A stretch of DNA of 64,000 bases, taken from contig NZ_WXEW01000014.1 in NCBI RefSeq assembly GCF_009901565.1, positions 1 to 64,000 on the forward strand. The letters are read 5' to 3'. The notes below the pieces were generated by a model, which searched no databases, had not been told where the DNA came from, and worked only from the letters and a program-made list of their open reading frames with translations. The translations under genes were made by a program, and so were the position numbers. This DNA comes from Herbidospora solisilvae. Its GTDB lineage: Bacteria; Actinomycetota; Actinomycetes; Streptosporangiales; Streptosporangiaceae. Below, one piece after another: positions 51,018 through 58,548 of the stretch (the stretch's first letter is position 1; the number at the start of each line of letters is the position of its first letter).

Positions 51018-51638
51018 GTGACCGCTACCCCGGACGCCAAGCCCCGGGGCACCCGGCTGCCCCGGCTCGCCCGCCGCCGCCAGCTGCTCAGCGCCGCCCA
51101 AGAGGTCTTCGTCGAGAACGGCTACCACGCGGCCGCCATGGACGAGATCGCCGAACGGGCCGGCGTCAGCAAGCCGGTGCTCTACCAGCACTTCCCGGGC
51201 AAACTCGAGCTCTACCTGGCGCTGCTCGACGTCCACGTCGACGACATGGTGTCGCGCTGCAAGGAGGCGCTGGCCTCCACCACCGACAACAAGCAGCGGG
51301 TCCAGGCCGCCATCGGCGCGTTCTTCGACTTCGTCTCCAGCCAGGGCGAGGCCTTCCGGCTGGTCTTCGAGAGCGACCTGCGCAACGTCGCGGCCGTGCG
51401 CGAACGCATGGAGCGCTCGCTGCGGCAGAGCGCCGACGCGATCGCCGAGGTGATCCAGGAGGACACCGGCTGCTCCAGCGAAGACGCCCACCTGCTCGGC
51501 GTCGGGCTCGTCGGCATGGCCGAGGTGAGCGCCCGCTACTGGCTGACCAGCGGCGGCGCGATCCCGAAGGACGCCGCGGCCGGGCTCATCGCCCGCCTGG
51601 CCTGGCGCGGCATCGGCGGTTTCCCGCGCACGACGTAG
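51018..51638 (+). CDS. TetR family transcriptional regulator
   Basis: The 206-aa protein has a TetR DNA-binding domain with AAQEVFVENGYHAAAMDEIA, ERAGVSKPVLYQHFPGK and LELYLALLD, followed by an all-helical ligand domain. The ligand is unknown. GTG at 51018 is chosen because AAGGAGA lies just upstream; the longer frame from 50961 has no support. It is followed by DUF3107, the same pair found in mycobacteria (Rv3208/Rv3208A). Confidence 0.92.
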   Translation: MTATPDAKPRGTRLPRLARRRQLLSAAQEVFVENGYHAAAMDEIAERAGVSKPVLYQHFPGKLELYLALLDVHVDDMVSRCKEALASTTDNKQRVQAAIGAFFDFVSSQGEAFRLVFESDLRNVAAVRERMERSLRQSADAIAEVIQEDTGCSSEDAHLLGVGLVGMAEVSARYWLTSGGAIPKDAAAGLIARLAWRGIGGFPRTT

Positions 51639-51724
51639 CCACCCCGTGGTTACGCCCGCCGCGATCAGAGCTCTGCCGGAGCGATTTCCGGGGCCACGAT
51701 GGAACCCTCTCGAAAGGGGCCCAG

Positions 51725-51955
51725 ATGGAAATCAAGATCGGCGTGCAGTCGGTGCACCGTGAACTCGTCGTCGAGACCGACCTCACCGTCGAGGAGATCG
51801 AGACGGAGATCCGCAACGCGCTCGCGGCCGACCGCGGCGTCTTCTCCATCACCGACGTCAAGGGAAACCGGGTGATCGTGCCCGTCGCGGCGCTCGGCTT
51901 CGTCGAGATCGGCGAGGGGGCCAGCCGTTCGGTCGGGTTCGGCGGCACTCTCTAG
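51725..51955 (+). CDS. DUF3107 family protein (TB9.4-like)
   Basis: The 76-aa protein fits DUF3107: MEIKIGVQSVHRELVVET start, an acidic VEEIETEIRNAL helix and a VIVPVAALGFVEIGE end. The M. tuberculosis relative TB9.4 is a known T-cell antigen of unknown function. A GAAAGGGG ribosome binding site precedes the ATG. It is probably co-transcribed with TetR. Confidence 0.92.
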   Translation: MEIKIGVQSVHRELVVETDLTVEEIETEIRNALAADRGVFSITDVKGNRVIVPVAALGFVEIGEGASRSVGFGGTL

Positions 51956-52251
51956 ATTTCTCGCGTGAGGGCCTTCGGGCGCCGCTTTTGGACGGCGGCG
52001 CCCATTGGCTTCTCTAACGGGGACCGTGGATACAGCCCGGCGGACGTCTGCGTGGGATGTGTGCGTCGTCCCTGCGTCTGCTGATGGTCGGGCATCCTGA
52101 GCTCGCCCTGCGCAACACGGCGCGGGAGGCCCATCGGTTCGGTCCACATCTTGTCAAGGAACTGCCGTAGCGGCGCGAGGCCCTCATAACTCGCACGGTA
52201 CAACCCCATGGCGCCTTCACGCCTCTCGATCATTACTCTGGGGCGCCTGAT
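51956..52251. other. Gap with hairpin and a doubtful small ORF
   Basis: GGGCGCCG (51978-51985) can pair with CGGCGCCC downstream (about 51995-52002) and may end the DUF3107 transcript, although no U tract follows. A minus-strand frame (51952-52233, 93 codons, MIERREGAMGLYRASYEG start) has codon use unlike the neighbours and no known domain. It is not accepted as a gene. Confidence 0.35.
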
Positions 52252-52905
52252 TCAGCCTCCGGGGGTGAGCCCGAGCGCCGCCATCCGCTTGCCGTGCTCC
52301 TCTGTCAGCTGGGCGAACATGCGTCCGATGGCGGCCAGGTCGTCGCCGTCGACCAGCAGCGCGGCCAGTTCGGGCCGGGCCGTGGCGACCCGGTGGGCCT
52401 GGCTCAGCGCCTCGCCGACCAGCCGCCGCGCCCACAGGGCCAACCGGCCGCCCAGGCGCGGATCCTCCTCCAGGGCCTTCCTGACACGCTCGACGACCAG
52501 TTCCGAGCGGGCCTCGTCGGCCAGCGCCTGGTCGACCAGCTTCTGGGTCTCCTCGTCGACCCTGCGGGCGGCCACGCGGTAGAAGTCGCCGGCCAGCCCC
52601 GTGCCGACGTAGGCCTTCACCAGGGCCTCGTACCAGTCTCCCGGCTGGGTCTGCTCGTGCCAGGCGTCGAGGGCGTCGGCGAAGGGCGCCATCGCCTCCT
52701 CCGGGTCGGCCCCCAGGTCGGCGATCCGGTCGCGGACCAGCCGGAAGTGGCCGTATTCGGTGGCCGCCACGTCGCCGAGCGCCGCCCTGTCGGTCAGCGA
52801 GGGGGCCAGCACGGAGGCGTCCTGCGCCATCCGGAGGAACGCGGTGAGCTCGGCGTAGGCGAGCACGCCCAGAAGGTCGACGACACCGGGCCGGGAAATG
52901 GTCAT
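52252..52905 (-). CDS. Ferritin-like fold protein
   Basis: The 217-aa protein is all-helical with acidic and His residues spaced as in ferritin-like four-helix bundles: AYAELTAFLRMAQDA, TEYGHFRLVRDRIADLG, and RVDEETQKLVDQALADEARSE. It probably binds iron or another metal, but the full di-iron set is not proven. The ATG at 52905 lacks a clear ribosome binding site. It is divergent from the helicase gene, as in mycobacteria (Rv3210c/Rv3211). Confidence 0.8.
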   Translation of the reverse strand: MTISRPGVVDLLGVLAYAELTAFLRMAQDASVLAPSLTDRAALGDVAATEYGHFRLVRDRIADLGADPEEAMAPFADALDAWHEQTQPGDWYEALVKAYVGTGLAGDFYRVAARRVDEETQKLVDQALADEARSELVVERVRKALEEDPRLGGRLALWARRLVGEALSQAHRVATARPELAALLVDGDDLAAIGRMFAQLTEEHGKRMAALGLTPGG

Positions 52906-53001
52906 GGCAGCAGCGTAGGGGGGAAGGCTCACGAAGAAACATGCGAAACACGCCGCAAATCGGTTAGCAGCTGTGGTATCGAGTAGACTGCTCGGTGAGA
53001 A

Positions 53002-54909
53002 GTGCGACCGCACTGTGTTGATCCGGGGTATCTGTTCCCGGTAACCCCCAGAGAGTTTGGCTGCGCGCGGTCGCGTACGACGTCGAAGGCGCCTTTCGTA
53101 AGGACCCGGCACGCGAGCCCGTTTGGTCACGAAACCGCCTTCGCCACACGACTGAGGCAGGCGACGATTACGACGTTCCGAGACCTGGGTGTCATCCCAG
53201 AGATCGCCGATGCCCTGGAGACCGAGGGCATCGTCTCACCTTTCCCGATTCAGGAGATGGCTCTCCCCCTCGCGCTGTCCGGCCAGGATGTCATCGGCCA
53301 GGCCCGCACCGGCACCGGCAAGACCTACGCCTTCGGCGTCGCGATGCTCCAGTCCGTCGGGAAGCCACGCAAGAACCGCAAGAAGCCCCGGGGCCTCGTT
53401 CTGGTCCCGACCCGTGAGCTGGCCCTCCAGGTGACCGAAGACCTCGTCCTGGCCGCCGGGAAGCTCGGCTCCCGCATCCTGACCGTCTACGGCGGGCGTG
53501 CCTACGAACCGCAGGTCGAGGCGCTCAAGAGCGGCGTCGACGTCATCGTCGGCACACCGGGCCGGATGCTCGACCTGATCAAGCAGAAGCACCTCGACCT
53601 CAGCCAGATCACCATGATGGTGCTCGACGAGGCCGACCGGATGCTCGACCTGGGCTTCCTGCCCGACATCGAGCGCATCATCAAGCTGGTGCCGGAGCAG
53701 CGGCAGACCATGCTCTTCTCGGCCACCATGCCGGGCGAGATCGTGGCGCTGTCGCGGCGTTACCTGACCCGCCCGATCCATGTGCGCGCGGAGACCACCG
53801 AGGCGGAGAACGACGCCCCCTCGCAGGTCACGCAGTACGTCTACCGCACCCACCGGATGGACAAGATCGAGATCCTGGCCCGGCTGCTGCAGGCCGAGGG
53901 CCGAGGTCTCACGATGGTCTTCTGCGAGACCAAGCGGGCCTGCGACATGGTCCACGAGCAGTTGCGCGACCGCGGGTTCGCGGCGGCGGCCGTCCACGGC
54001 GACCTCGGCCAGGGCCAGCGCGAGCAGGCCCTGCGGGCGTTCCGCAACGGCAAGATCGACGTGCTGGTGGCCACCGACGTGGCGGCCCGCGGCATCGACA
54101 TCGACGACGTCACCCACGTGGTCAACTACGACCTGCCGCAGGACGAGAAGACCTACGTCCACCGCATCGGCCGGACCGGCCGGGCCGGTCGCACCGGCGT
54201 CGCGGTGACGTTCATGGAGTGGACCGAGATGACCCGCTGGAAGGTCATCAACAACGCGCTGGGCCTCGGCAACCCCGAGCCGGCCGAGTCCTACTCCAGC
54301 TCGCCCCACCTGCTCGAAGAGCTGCGCATCCCGCCGGGCACCAAGGGCGTGCTGCCGCGCGCCAACCGCTCGCGGGCCGGCCTCGACGCCGAGGAGATCG
54401 AAGACCTCGGCGAGACCGGCCGCACCCGCAGCCGCCGCGACAGAGACCGCGACAAGGACCGCGACCGTGACAGGGACCGCGACAGGGAGAAGGACGAGCG
54501 CAGGGAGCGCCCGGCCCGCAACCGCCGTCGCACCCGGGGCGGCCGCACGTCCGACGAGGTCACCGAGACGGTCATCGAGCCCGTCACCGAGACCGGCGCC
54601 GAAGCCGTCGACGTCGTCGAGGTCCCCGAGGCGGTCGCCCCGTTCGAGGGCGACATCCTCGATCCGATCCACGATGAGATTCACGAAGTTGAGGAAGAGG
54701 TGGAGGTGACTCCCATGGAGACCACCCGACCGGCCGAACCCGAGAAGATCATCCCGGCCAGCCCGTTCGCGATCATCTTCCGTTCGCCCGACCTGGCCAC
54801 CGAAGACGACCTGCCCGCGCCCTCGGCCGCCACCGAACGCAAGGCCCAGCGCGGCAACGGCCGTCACTCCGGCTCCGGCGGCAACCGCCCGCGCCCGCGC
54901 CGCAACTAG
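53002..54909 (+). CDS. rhlE: DEAD-box RNA helicase, RhlE type
   Basis: The protein of up to 635 aa carries all DEAD-box motifs: Q-motif FPIQ, ARTGTGKT, PTRELALQ, GTPGR, VLDEADRML, FSATMPG, HGDLGQGQRE and HRIGRTGRAGR. The C-terminal tail has an Arg/Asp repeat (RDRDKDRDRDRDRD) then an acidic stretch. The start is unclear. Homology begins near residue 57 (TTFRDLGV). The only usual in-frame start is GTG at 53002, giving 55 extra basic residues, while ATT at 53167 would match the family start. Confidence 0.9.
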   Translation: MRPHCVDPGYLFPVTPREFGCARSRTTSKAPFVRTRHASPFGHETAFATRLRQATITTFRDLGVIPEIADALETEGIVSPFPIQEMALPLALSGQDVIGQARTGTGKTYAFGVAMLQSVGKPRKNRKKPRGLVLVPTRELALQVTEDLVLAAGKLGSRILTVYGGRAYEPQVEALKSGVDVIVGTPGRMLDLIKQKHLDLSQITMMVLDEADRMLDLGFLPDIERIIKLVPEQRQTMLFSATMPGEIVALSRRYLTRPIHVRAETTEAENDAPSQVTQYVYRTHRMDKIEILARLLQAEGRGLTMVFCETKRACDMVHEQLRDRGFAAAAVHGDLGQGQREQALRAFRNGKIDVLVATDVAARGIDIDDVTHVVNYDLPQDEKTYVHRIGRTGRAGRTGVAVTFMEWTEMTRWKVINNALGLGNPEPAESYSSSPHLLEELRIPPGTKGVLPRANRSRAGLDAEEIEDLGETGRTRSRRDRDRDKDRDRDRDRDREKDERRERPARNRRRTRGGRTSDEVTETVIEPVTETGAEAVDVVEVPEAVAPFEGDILDPIHDEIHEVEEEVEVTPMETTRPAEPEKIIPASPFAIIFRSPDLATEDDLPAPSAATERKAQRGNGRHSGSGGNRPRPRRN

Positions 54910-54917
54910 CCCGAACA

Positions 54918-54956
54918 CCGCAGGGCTCCGCTCATCTGCGGCGCCCTGCGGGTTTC
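54918..54956 (+). terminator. Terminator-like hairpin after rhlE
   Basis: CCGCAGGGC (54918-54926) pairs with GCCCTGCGG (54943-54951) and is followed by GTTTC. It lies 8 nt after the helicase stop. Confidence 0.6.
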
Positions 54957-54972
54957 AGTATCGTGGCTTCAC

Positions 54973-55848
54973 GTGAGTACGCCGAGATTCCTGGACCTGC
55001 CACCCGGGGTGAGCCCCAAGCGGATCGAGACCCCTGAAGGGGTGTTCGCCGCCCTGGAGGCGCTGCCCGGCAGCGGCCTGCCCGACCGGTGGCCGGCCCT
55101 GCTGGTGCCCGGCTACACGGGCAGCAAGGAAGACTTCCTCTCGGTGTTGCAGACCCTGGCCCAGGCGGGCCGCCGGGTGGTGGCCGTCGACCTGCGCGGC
55201 CAGTACGAGACACCGGGCCCCGACGACCCCGCCGCCTACACCTGCGCGGCCCTGGGGCGTGACGTCGACTCCCTGGTGGCCGTCGTGGGCGGCGGAGAGC
55301 CCGTCCACCTGCTGGGCCACTCGTTCGGCGGCCTGGTCACCCGGGAGACCGTGCTCGACGGCACCGGCAAACTGGCGTCCTACACGCTCATGAGCTCCGG
55401 CCCGGCCGGGATGGTGGGCGCCCGCGAGGTGGCCGGCCGCCGCATGCTGGAGAAGATGCCCGAGCTCGGCCTCGAAGCCATGTGGACCGAGAAGATGGAG
55501 CCCGACGCCCTGCGCGCCGGCGTTCCCGAGGAGATCGTGGCCTTCCTGCGCCGCCGGCTGTTCGCCAACTCGCTGGTCGGCCTGGAGTGCATGGGCCGGG
55601 CCGTCCTCGACGCCGACGACCGCGTCGACGAACTGGCCGAGACGGGCCTGTCGATGCTGGTCCTCTACGGGGAACACGACGACGGCTGGCCGCCGCGACT
55701 GCAGGCCGAGATGGCCGACCGCCTCGACTGCGAGTGCGTCGTGGTGCCCGGGGCGGTCCACTCACCCGCCGTGGAGGCCCCGGAGACGACGGCGGCCGCC
55801 CTCACCCGCTTCTGGAACGCGGCCGAAAGCATGATGCTGGCCCGCTGA
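54973..55848 (+). CDS. Alpha/beta hydrolase
   Basis: The 291-aa protein has LLVPGYTGSKEDF at the oxyanion loop, the nucleophile GHSFGG, LVLYGEHDDGWPP with the acid and PGAVHSPAVEAP with the catalytic His. It is cytoplasmic with no signal peptide. The substrate is unknown. GTG at 54973 starts the domain. It follows the rhlE terminator, so it probably has its own promoter. Confidence 0.87.
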   Translation: MSTPRFLDLPPGVSPKRIETPEGVFAALEALPGSGLPDRWPALLVPGYTGSKEDFLSVLQTLAQAGRRVVAVDLRGQYETPGPDDPAAYTCAALGRDVDSLVAVVGGGEPVHLLGHSFGGLVTRETVLDGTGKLASYTLMSSGPAGMVGAREVAGRRMLEKMPELGLEAMWTEKMEPDALRAGVPEEIVAFLRRRLFANSLVGLECMGRAVLDADDRVDELAETGLSMLVLYGEHDDGWPPRLQAEMADRLDCECVVVPGAVHSPAVEAPETTAAALTRFWNAAESMMLAR

Positions 55849-55920
55849 CAGAGCCGGTCGCCAGGATCAGCTGAATGCAGGCGCGGGAGCCGAGGCCGCC
55901 TCAGGGAGGCCCAACCCCGT

Positions 55921-56754
55921 CTAGATGGGCGCCAGGCCGTCCCATGGTTCCTTGTCGGGGGCGGCCGCCTGGCCTTCAGGGCAGTGTTTGCGGAAGTCGC
56001 ACCATGAGCACAACACGCCCGGCGACGGCGCGAACGTCTCGTCTGTGGCCTCGCCCGCGCGGTAGGCCTCGTCGGCCTCCTGGGCCTCGGCGGCGATCTG
56101 GTCGGCCCGGGACAGGTGGCGGGCCAGGGACTCGTCGGTGTGCTCCCACTCCACGACCTCGCCGGTCGGCAGGTGGTGCAGCTCGACCCGGTGGCAGGGC
56201 CGCCGTAACATGCGGCCCGCCGCCACGGCGTAGACCGCCAGGGCCAGGGAGCCGCGGGCGTCGTCGCTGGTCAGAGGGCGCCGGCCGGTCTTGTAGTCGA
56301 CCACGACCAGTTCGTCGCCACGGCGGTCGAGGCGGTCGATGCGGCCCGAGAGGGCCATCACGGACGTGCGGGTGGCGACGGTGCGCTCGACGCCGACCGG
56401 CTCGTCGGAGGGGTCGAGCGTGGCGGTGTAGCCGGAGACCATCTCGCGGGCCCGGTCACGCCACTTCAGCGACTGTTCGGCGTCGCGGAAGCCCTCGGTG
56501 ATCCACCCGTTGGAGACCAGGATCGCCGCCGACAGCGGGGTCCGGCGCTCGTAGGGCTCCCGCCACCACGCCGCCAACGCGTTGTGGACCGACGCGCCCA
56601 CGCTGTTGTGCGCCCACGGCGGCCCCTTCTGGGGCGCGGGGCGGTCGAGGTAGGTGAACCGGTAACGCCGTCGGCAGTCGAGCCAGGAGTTGAGCCGCGA
56701 CGGCGTGCACGAGAAGAGCCGCCGCGGCATTCCTTCCAGGGGGAGCTGCTCCAC
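55921..56754 (-). CDS. RecB-family PD-(D/E)XK exonuclease with Fe-S cysteines
   Basis: The 277-aa protein has the CTPSRLNSWLDCRRRYRFTY start (C27) and the nuclease core with SGRIDRLDRRGD, VVVDYKTGRRP (Asp and Lys) and SLALAVYAVA. The C-terminus has LCSWCDFRKHCPEG, giving three more cysteines for an Fe-S cluster like that of AddB/Cas4. It probably degrades single-stranded DNA ends. GTG at 56754 is 5 nt after the stop of the MBL gene; ATG at 56730 is the alternative. The pair is probably one operon. Confidence 0.9.
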   Translation of the reverse strand: MEQLPLEGMPRRLFSCTPSRLNSWLDCRRRYRFTYLDRPAPQKGPPWAHNSVGASVHNALAAWWREPYERRTPLSAAILVSNGWITEGFRDAEQSLKWRDRAREMVSGYTATLDPSDEPVGVERTVATRTSVMALSGRIDRLDRRGDELVVVDYKTGRRPLTSDDARGSLALAVYAVAAGRMLRRPCHRVELHHLPTGEVVEWEHTDESLARHLSRADQIAAEAQEADEAYRAGEATDETFAPSPGVLCSWCDFRKHCPEGQAAAPDKEPWDGLAPI

Positions 56755-56759
56755 CGCGC

Positions 56760-57470
56760 TCAGTCGTCGTCGGCGTTGAGGCGGATTCCCGACACGCGGG
56801 TGCCGTCGGTCAGCGGGCCCTCGGGCTGCTCCTCGGGGGCTGCGGTCAGCGAACCGGAGAGCCACCGGTCGAACAGGGGCTCCAGATCGCCGATCGTGGT
56901 CTCCTCGCCGTGGGCGGGGAGGACCCGGGTCTCGCCGGGGAGGGTGAAGAGCCGCTCGCCGATCGAGGTGAGCTGGTCGGCCAGGGCCGGGTAGTCGCCG
57001 CCGAGCTTGCCCGGGCCGTCGGCCAGCAGGGTCTTGCCGGTGAAGACGACGCCCAGCGACTCGGCCAGCAGCGACACGCCGCCCGCCGTCACACCCGGGG
57101 TGTTCATGACCTCGAGCTCGGTGTCGGCGACGGCGAACAGGCCCTCGTCCTCCATCTCGATGTCGGGCCAGGTGTCTTCCCAGGTCTGCCGCCACAGACG
57201 CTTGTCTTTGGGGGCGAGGGCGATCACCGCCTCGTCGCGGGCGGCCACCTCGATGGCGCCGCCGACGTGGTCGGGCAGCCCGTGGGTGCAGATGACGGCG
57301 AGAACCTGCCGCTCGCCCACCTTCTCCAGGATCTTCTCCGCGTCGCGCGCGGGGTCGATGACGATGACCTCGTCGTCGTCTCCCACGATCCAGGTGTTGT
57401 TCTCAACCTTGTGCTCGACGTCGTCGATCTCGACGACCCCCGAGGTCACCACTCGCTCGATACGCGCTGT
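56760..57470 (-). CDS. MBL-fold protein with degenerate metal site
   Basis: The 236-aa protein has the metallo-beta-lactamase fold (NNTWIVGDDDEVIVIDP start and LPAHGEETTIGDL end). The first metal motif is THGLPDH (63-69), lacking the second His; the HTxG His is V128 and the metal-bridging Asp region is GKTLL (K147). H188 is kept. A normal di-zinc site is therefore unlikely, so it may be inactive, one-metal or structural. GTG at 57470 matches the start of relatives; 57482 is possible. Confidence 0.85.
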   Translation of the reverse strand, partial: TARIERVVTSGVVEIDDVEHKVENNTWIVGDDDEVIVIDPARDAEKILEKVGERQVLAVICTHGLPDHVGGAIEVAARDEAVIALAPKDKRLWRQTWEDTWPDIEMEDEGLFAVADTELEVMNTPGVTAGGVSLLAESLGVVFTGKTLLADGPGKLGGDYPALADQLTSIGERLFTLPGETRVLPAHGEETTIGDLEPLFDRWLSGSLTAAPEEQPEGPLTDGTRVSGIRLNADDD

Positions 57471-57483
57471 CACGAACAGCACT

Positions 57484-58113
57484 CTAGCCCGTTCCCGCCG
57501 CGCCTTCCCCCGTCAGACGTGGAGAGAACGCCCCGAAGGGCACGTCCCACTCCAGATCACGGAGATCGGCCAGCGCGAGTTGCATCAGGGCGATCAGATT
57601 CCCGGCTTCACCCGGCCAGGCGACCGTCCAGAGCCAGCATCCGGCGGCCTCGCCGACGTACACCGCTCTGTCCCCCGGCACGCCGTCGGTCACCACCCAG
57701 AGCGGGATGGAGTGCCCGTTGACCTCGATCTTGGTGAGCGGGACGCCGGTCACGACGTCACCGGGGTCGGGGCCCGGCAGGCCGGCGTACGCCGACCCGA
57801 GGCCGACCCCCGGCTCCTCCGAGATGATCAGCACGTCGGCGGGCCCGAAACTGAGCGACGGCCCGGAGACCGCGACCACGGCGGCCCGGTCACCCGCCTC
57901 GGCGAAGCCGGTCACCAGCCACCCGGCGGGCAGGGGCCAGGGCACCCAGGCGGGCACGGCCGAGCCCCTGATCAGCTCGACGGCGGCCGGACCAGGCCGA
58001 TGGGAGCGATGCGGCAGCACCTCGCCGTGGACGGTGCACCGCCAGGCGCTCGACCAGATATTGGGTTCGCTCAGCGGGCCGAAGCACCGGGGACAGGTGG
58101 GCGCGGCTCTCAC
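57484..58113 (-). CDS. Actinobacterial Zn-ribbon protein (DUF6758-like)
   Basis: The 209-aa protein starts with CPRCFGPLS and CTVHGE, a Cys-rich metal site, then a beta-rich domain with PWPLPAGWLVTGFAEAGD, PADVLIISEEPGVGLGS and WTVAWPGEAGNL. These are typical of an actinobacteria-only family without known function. GTG at 58113 is the likely start. It lies 13 bp upstream of the MBL gene, on the same strand, and may be in its operon. Confidence 0.82.
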   Translation of the reverse strand: MRAAPTCPRCFGPLSEPNIWSSAWRCTVHGEVLPHRSHRPGPAAVELIRGSAVPAWVPWPLPAGWLVTGFAEAGDRAAVVAVSGPSLSFGPADVLIISEEPGVGLGSAYAGLPGPDPGDVVTGVPLTKIEVNGHSIPLWVVTDGVPGDRAVYVGEAAGCWLWTVAWPGEAGNLIALMQLALADLRDLEWDVPFGAFSPRLTGEGAAGTG

Positions 58114-58185
58114 AGTTACTCACCGTGCTCCGATGCCCGGGACCCGTCAAGGCCTCCCGGGGGTTTTAGCCGTAATCTTGGCGTT

Positions 58186-58545
58186 ATGCGCTGTGTTGGG
58201 GCAATCATCCGCGACACCGAGGGTCGCCTCCTGCTCATCCAGCGTGGCCATCCCCCGTCGGAGGGCCTGTGGTCCCTGCCCGGCGGCCGCGTCGAAGAGG
58301 ACGAGACCGACGGCGACGCCCTGCGCCGCGAGGTCCGCGAGGAGACCGGCCTGGAGATCGAGGTGGGCGCCCTGGCCGGGACGATCGTGATCGGCTTCTA
58401 CGAGATCTTCGACTATTACGCCCACGTGATCGGCGGCGACCTCAGGCCGGGCGACGACGCGGCGGCGGCCGTCTGGGCCACCGCCGATGATCTTGTACGT
58501 CTCCCGCTGACGAAGGGCCTCCTCGACTTCCTCGACGATCTGTGA
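58186..58545 (+). CDS. Nudix hydrolase (MutT-like)
   Basis: The 119-aa protein has a textbook Nudix box: LPGGRVEEDETDGDALRREV continuing with REETG. It begins with MRCVGAIIRDTEGRLLLIQRG, which is close to MutT-type and ADP-ribose-type small Nudix enzymes. It may clean oxidised nucleotides. ATG at 58186 is the start. It is convergent with the large beta-propeller gene, 3 bp away. Confidence 0.92.
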   Translation: MRCVGAIIRDTEGRLLLIQRGHPPSEGLWSLPGGRVEEDETDGDALRREVREETGLEIEVGALAGTIVIGFYEIFDYYAHVIGGDLRPGDDAAAAVWATADDLVRLPLTKGLLDFLDDL

Positions 58546-58548
58546 TCG

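Noticed and set aside
51952-52233. Minus-strand ORF of 93 codons after the ferritin-like gene
   Set aside because: No ribosome binding site or family match and unusual codon use; left as doubtful only.
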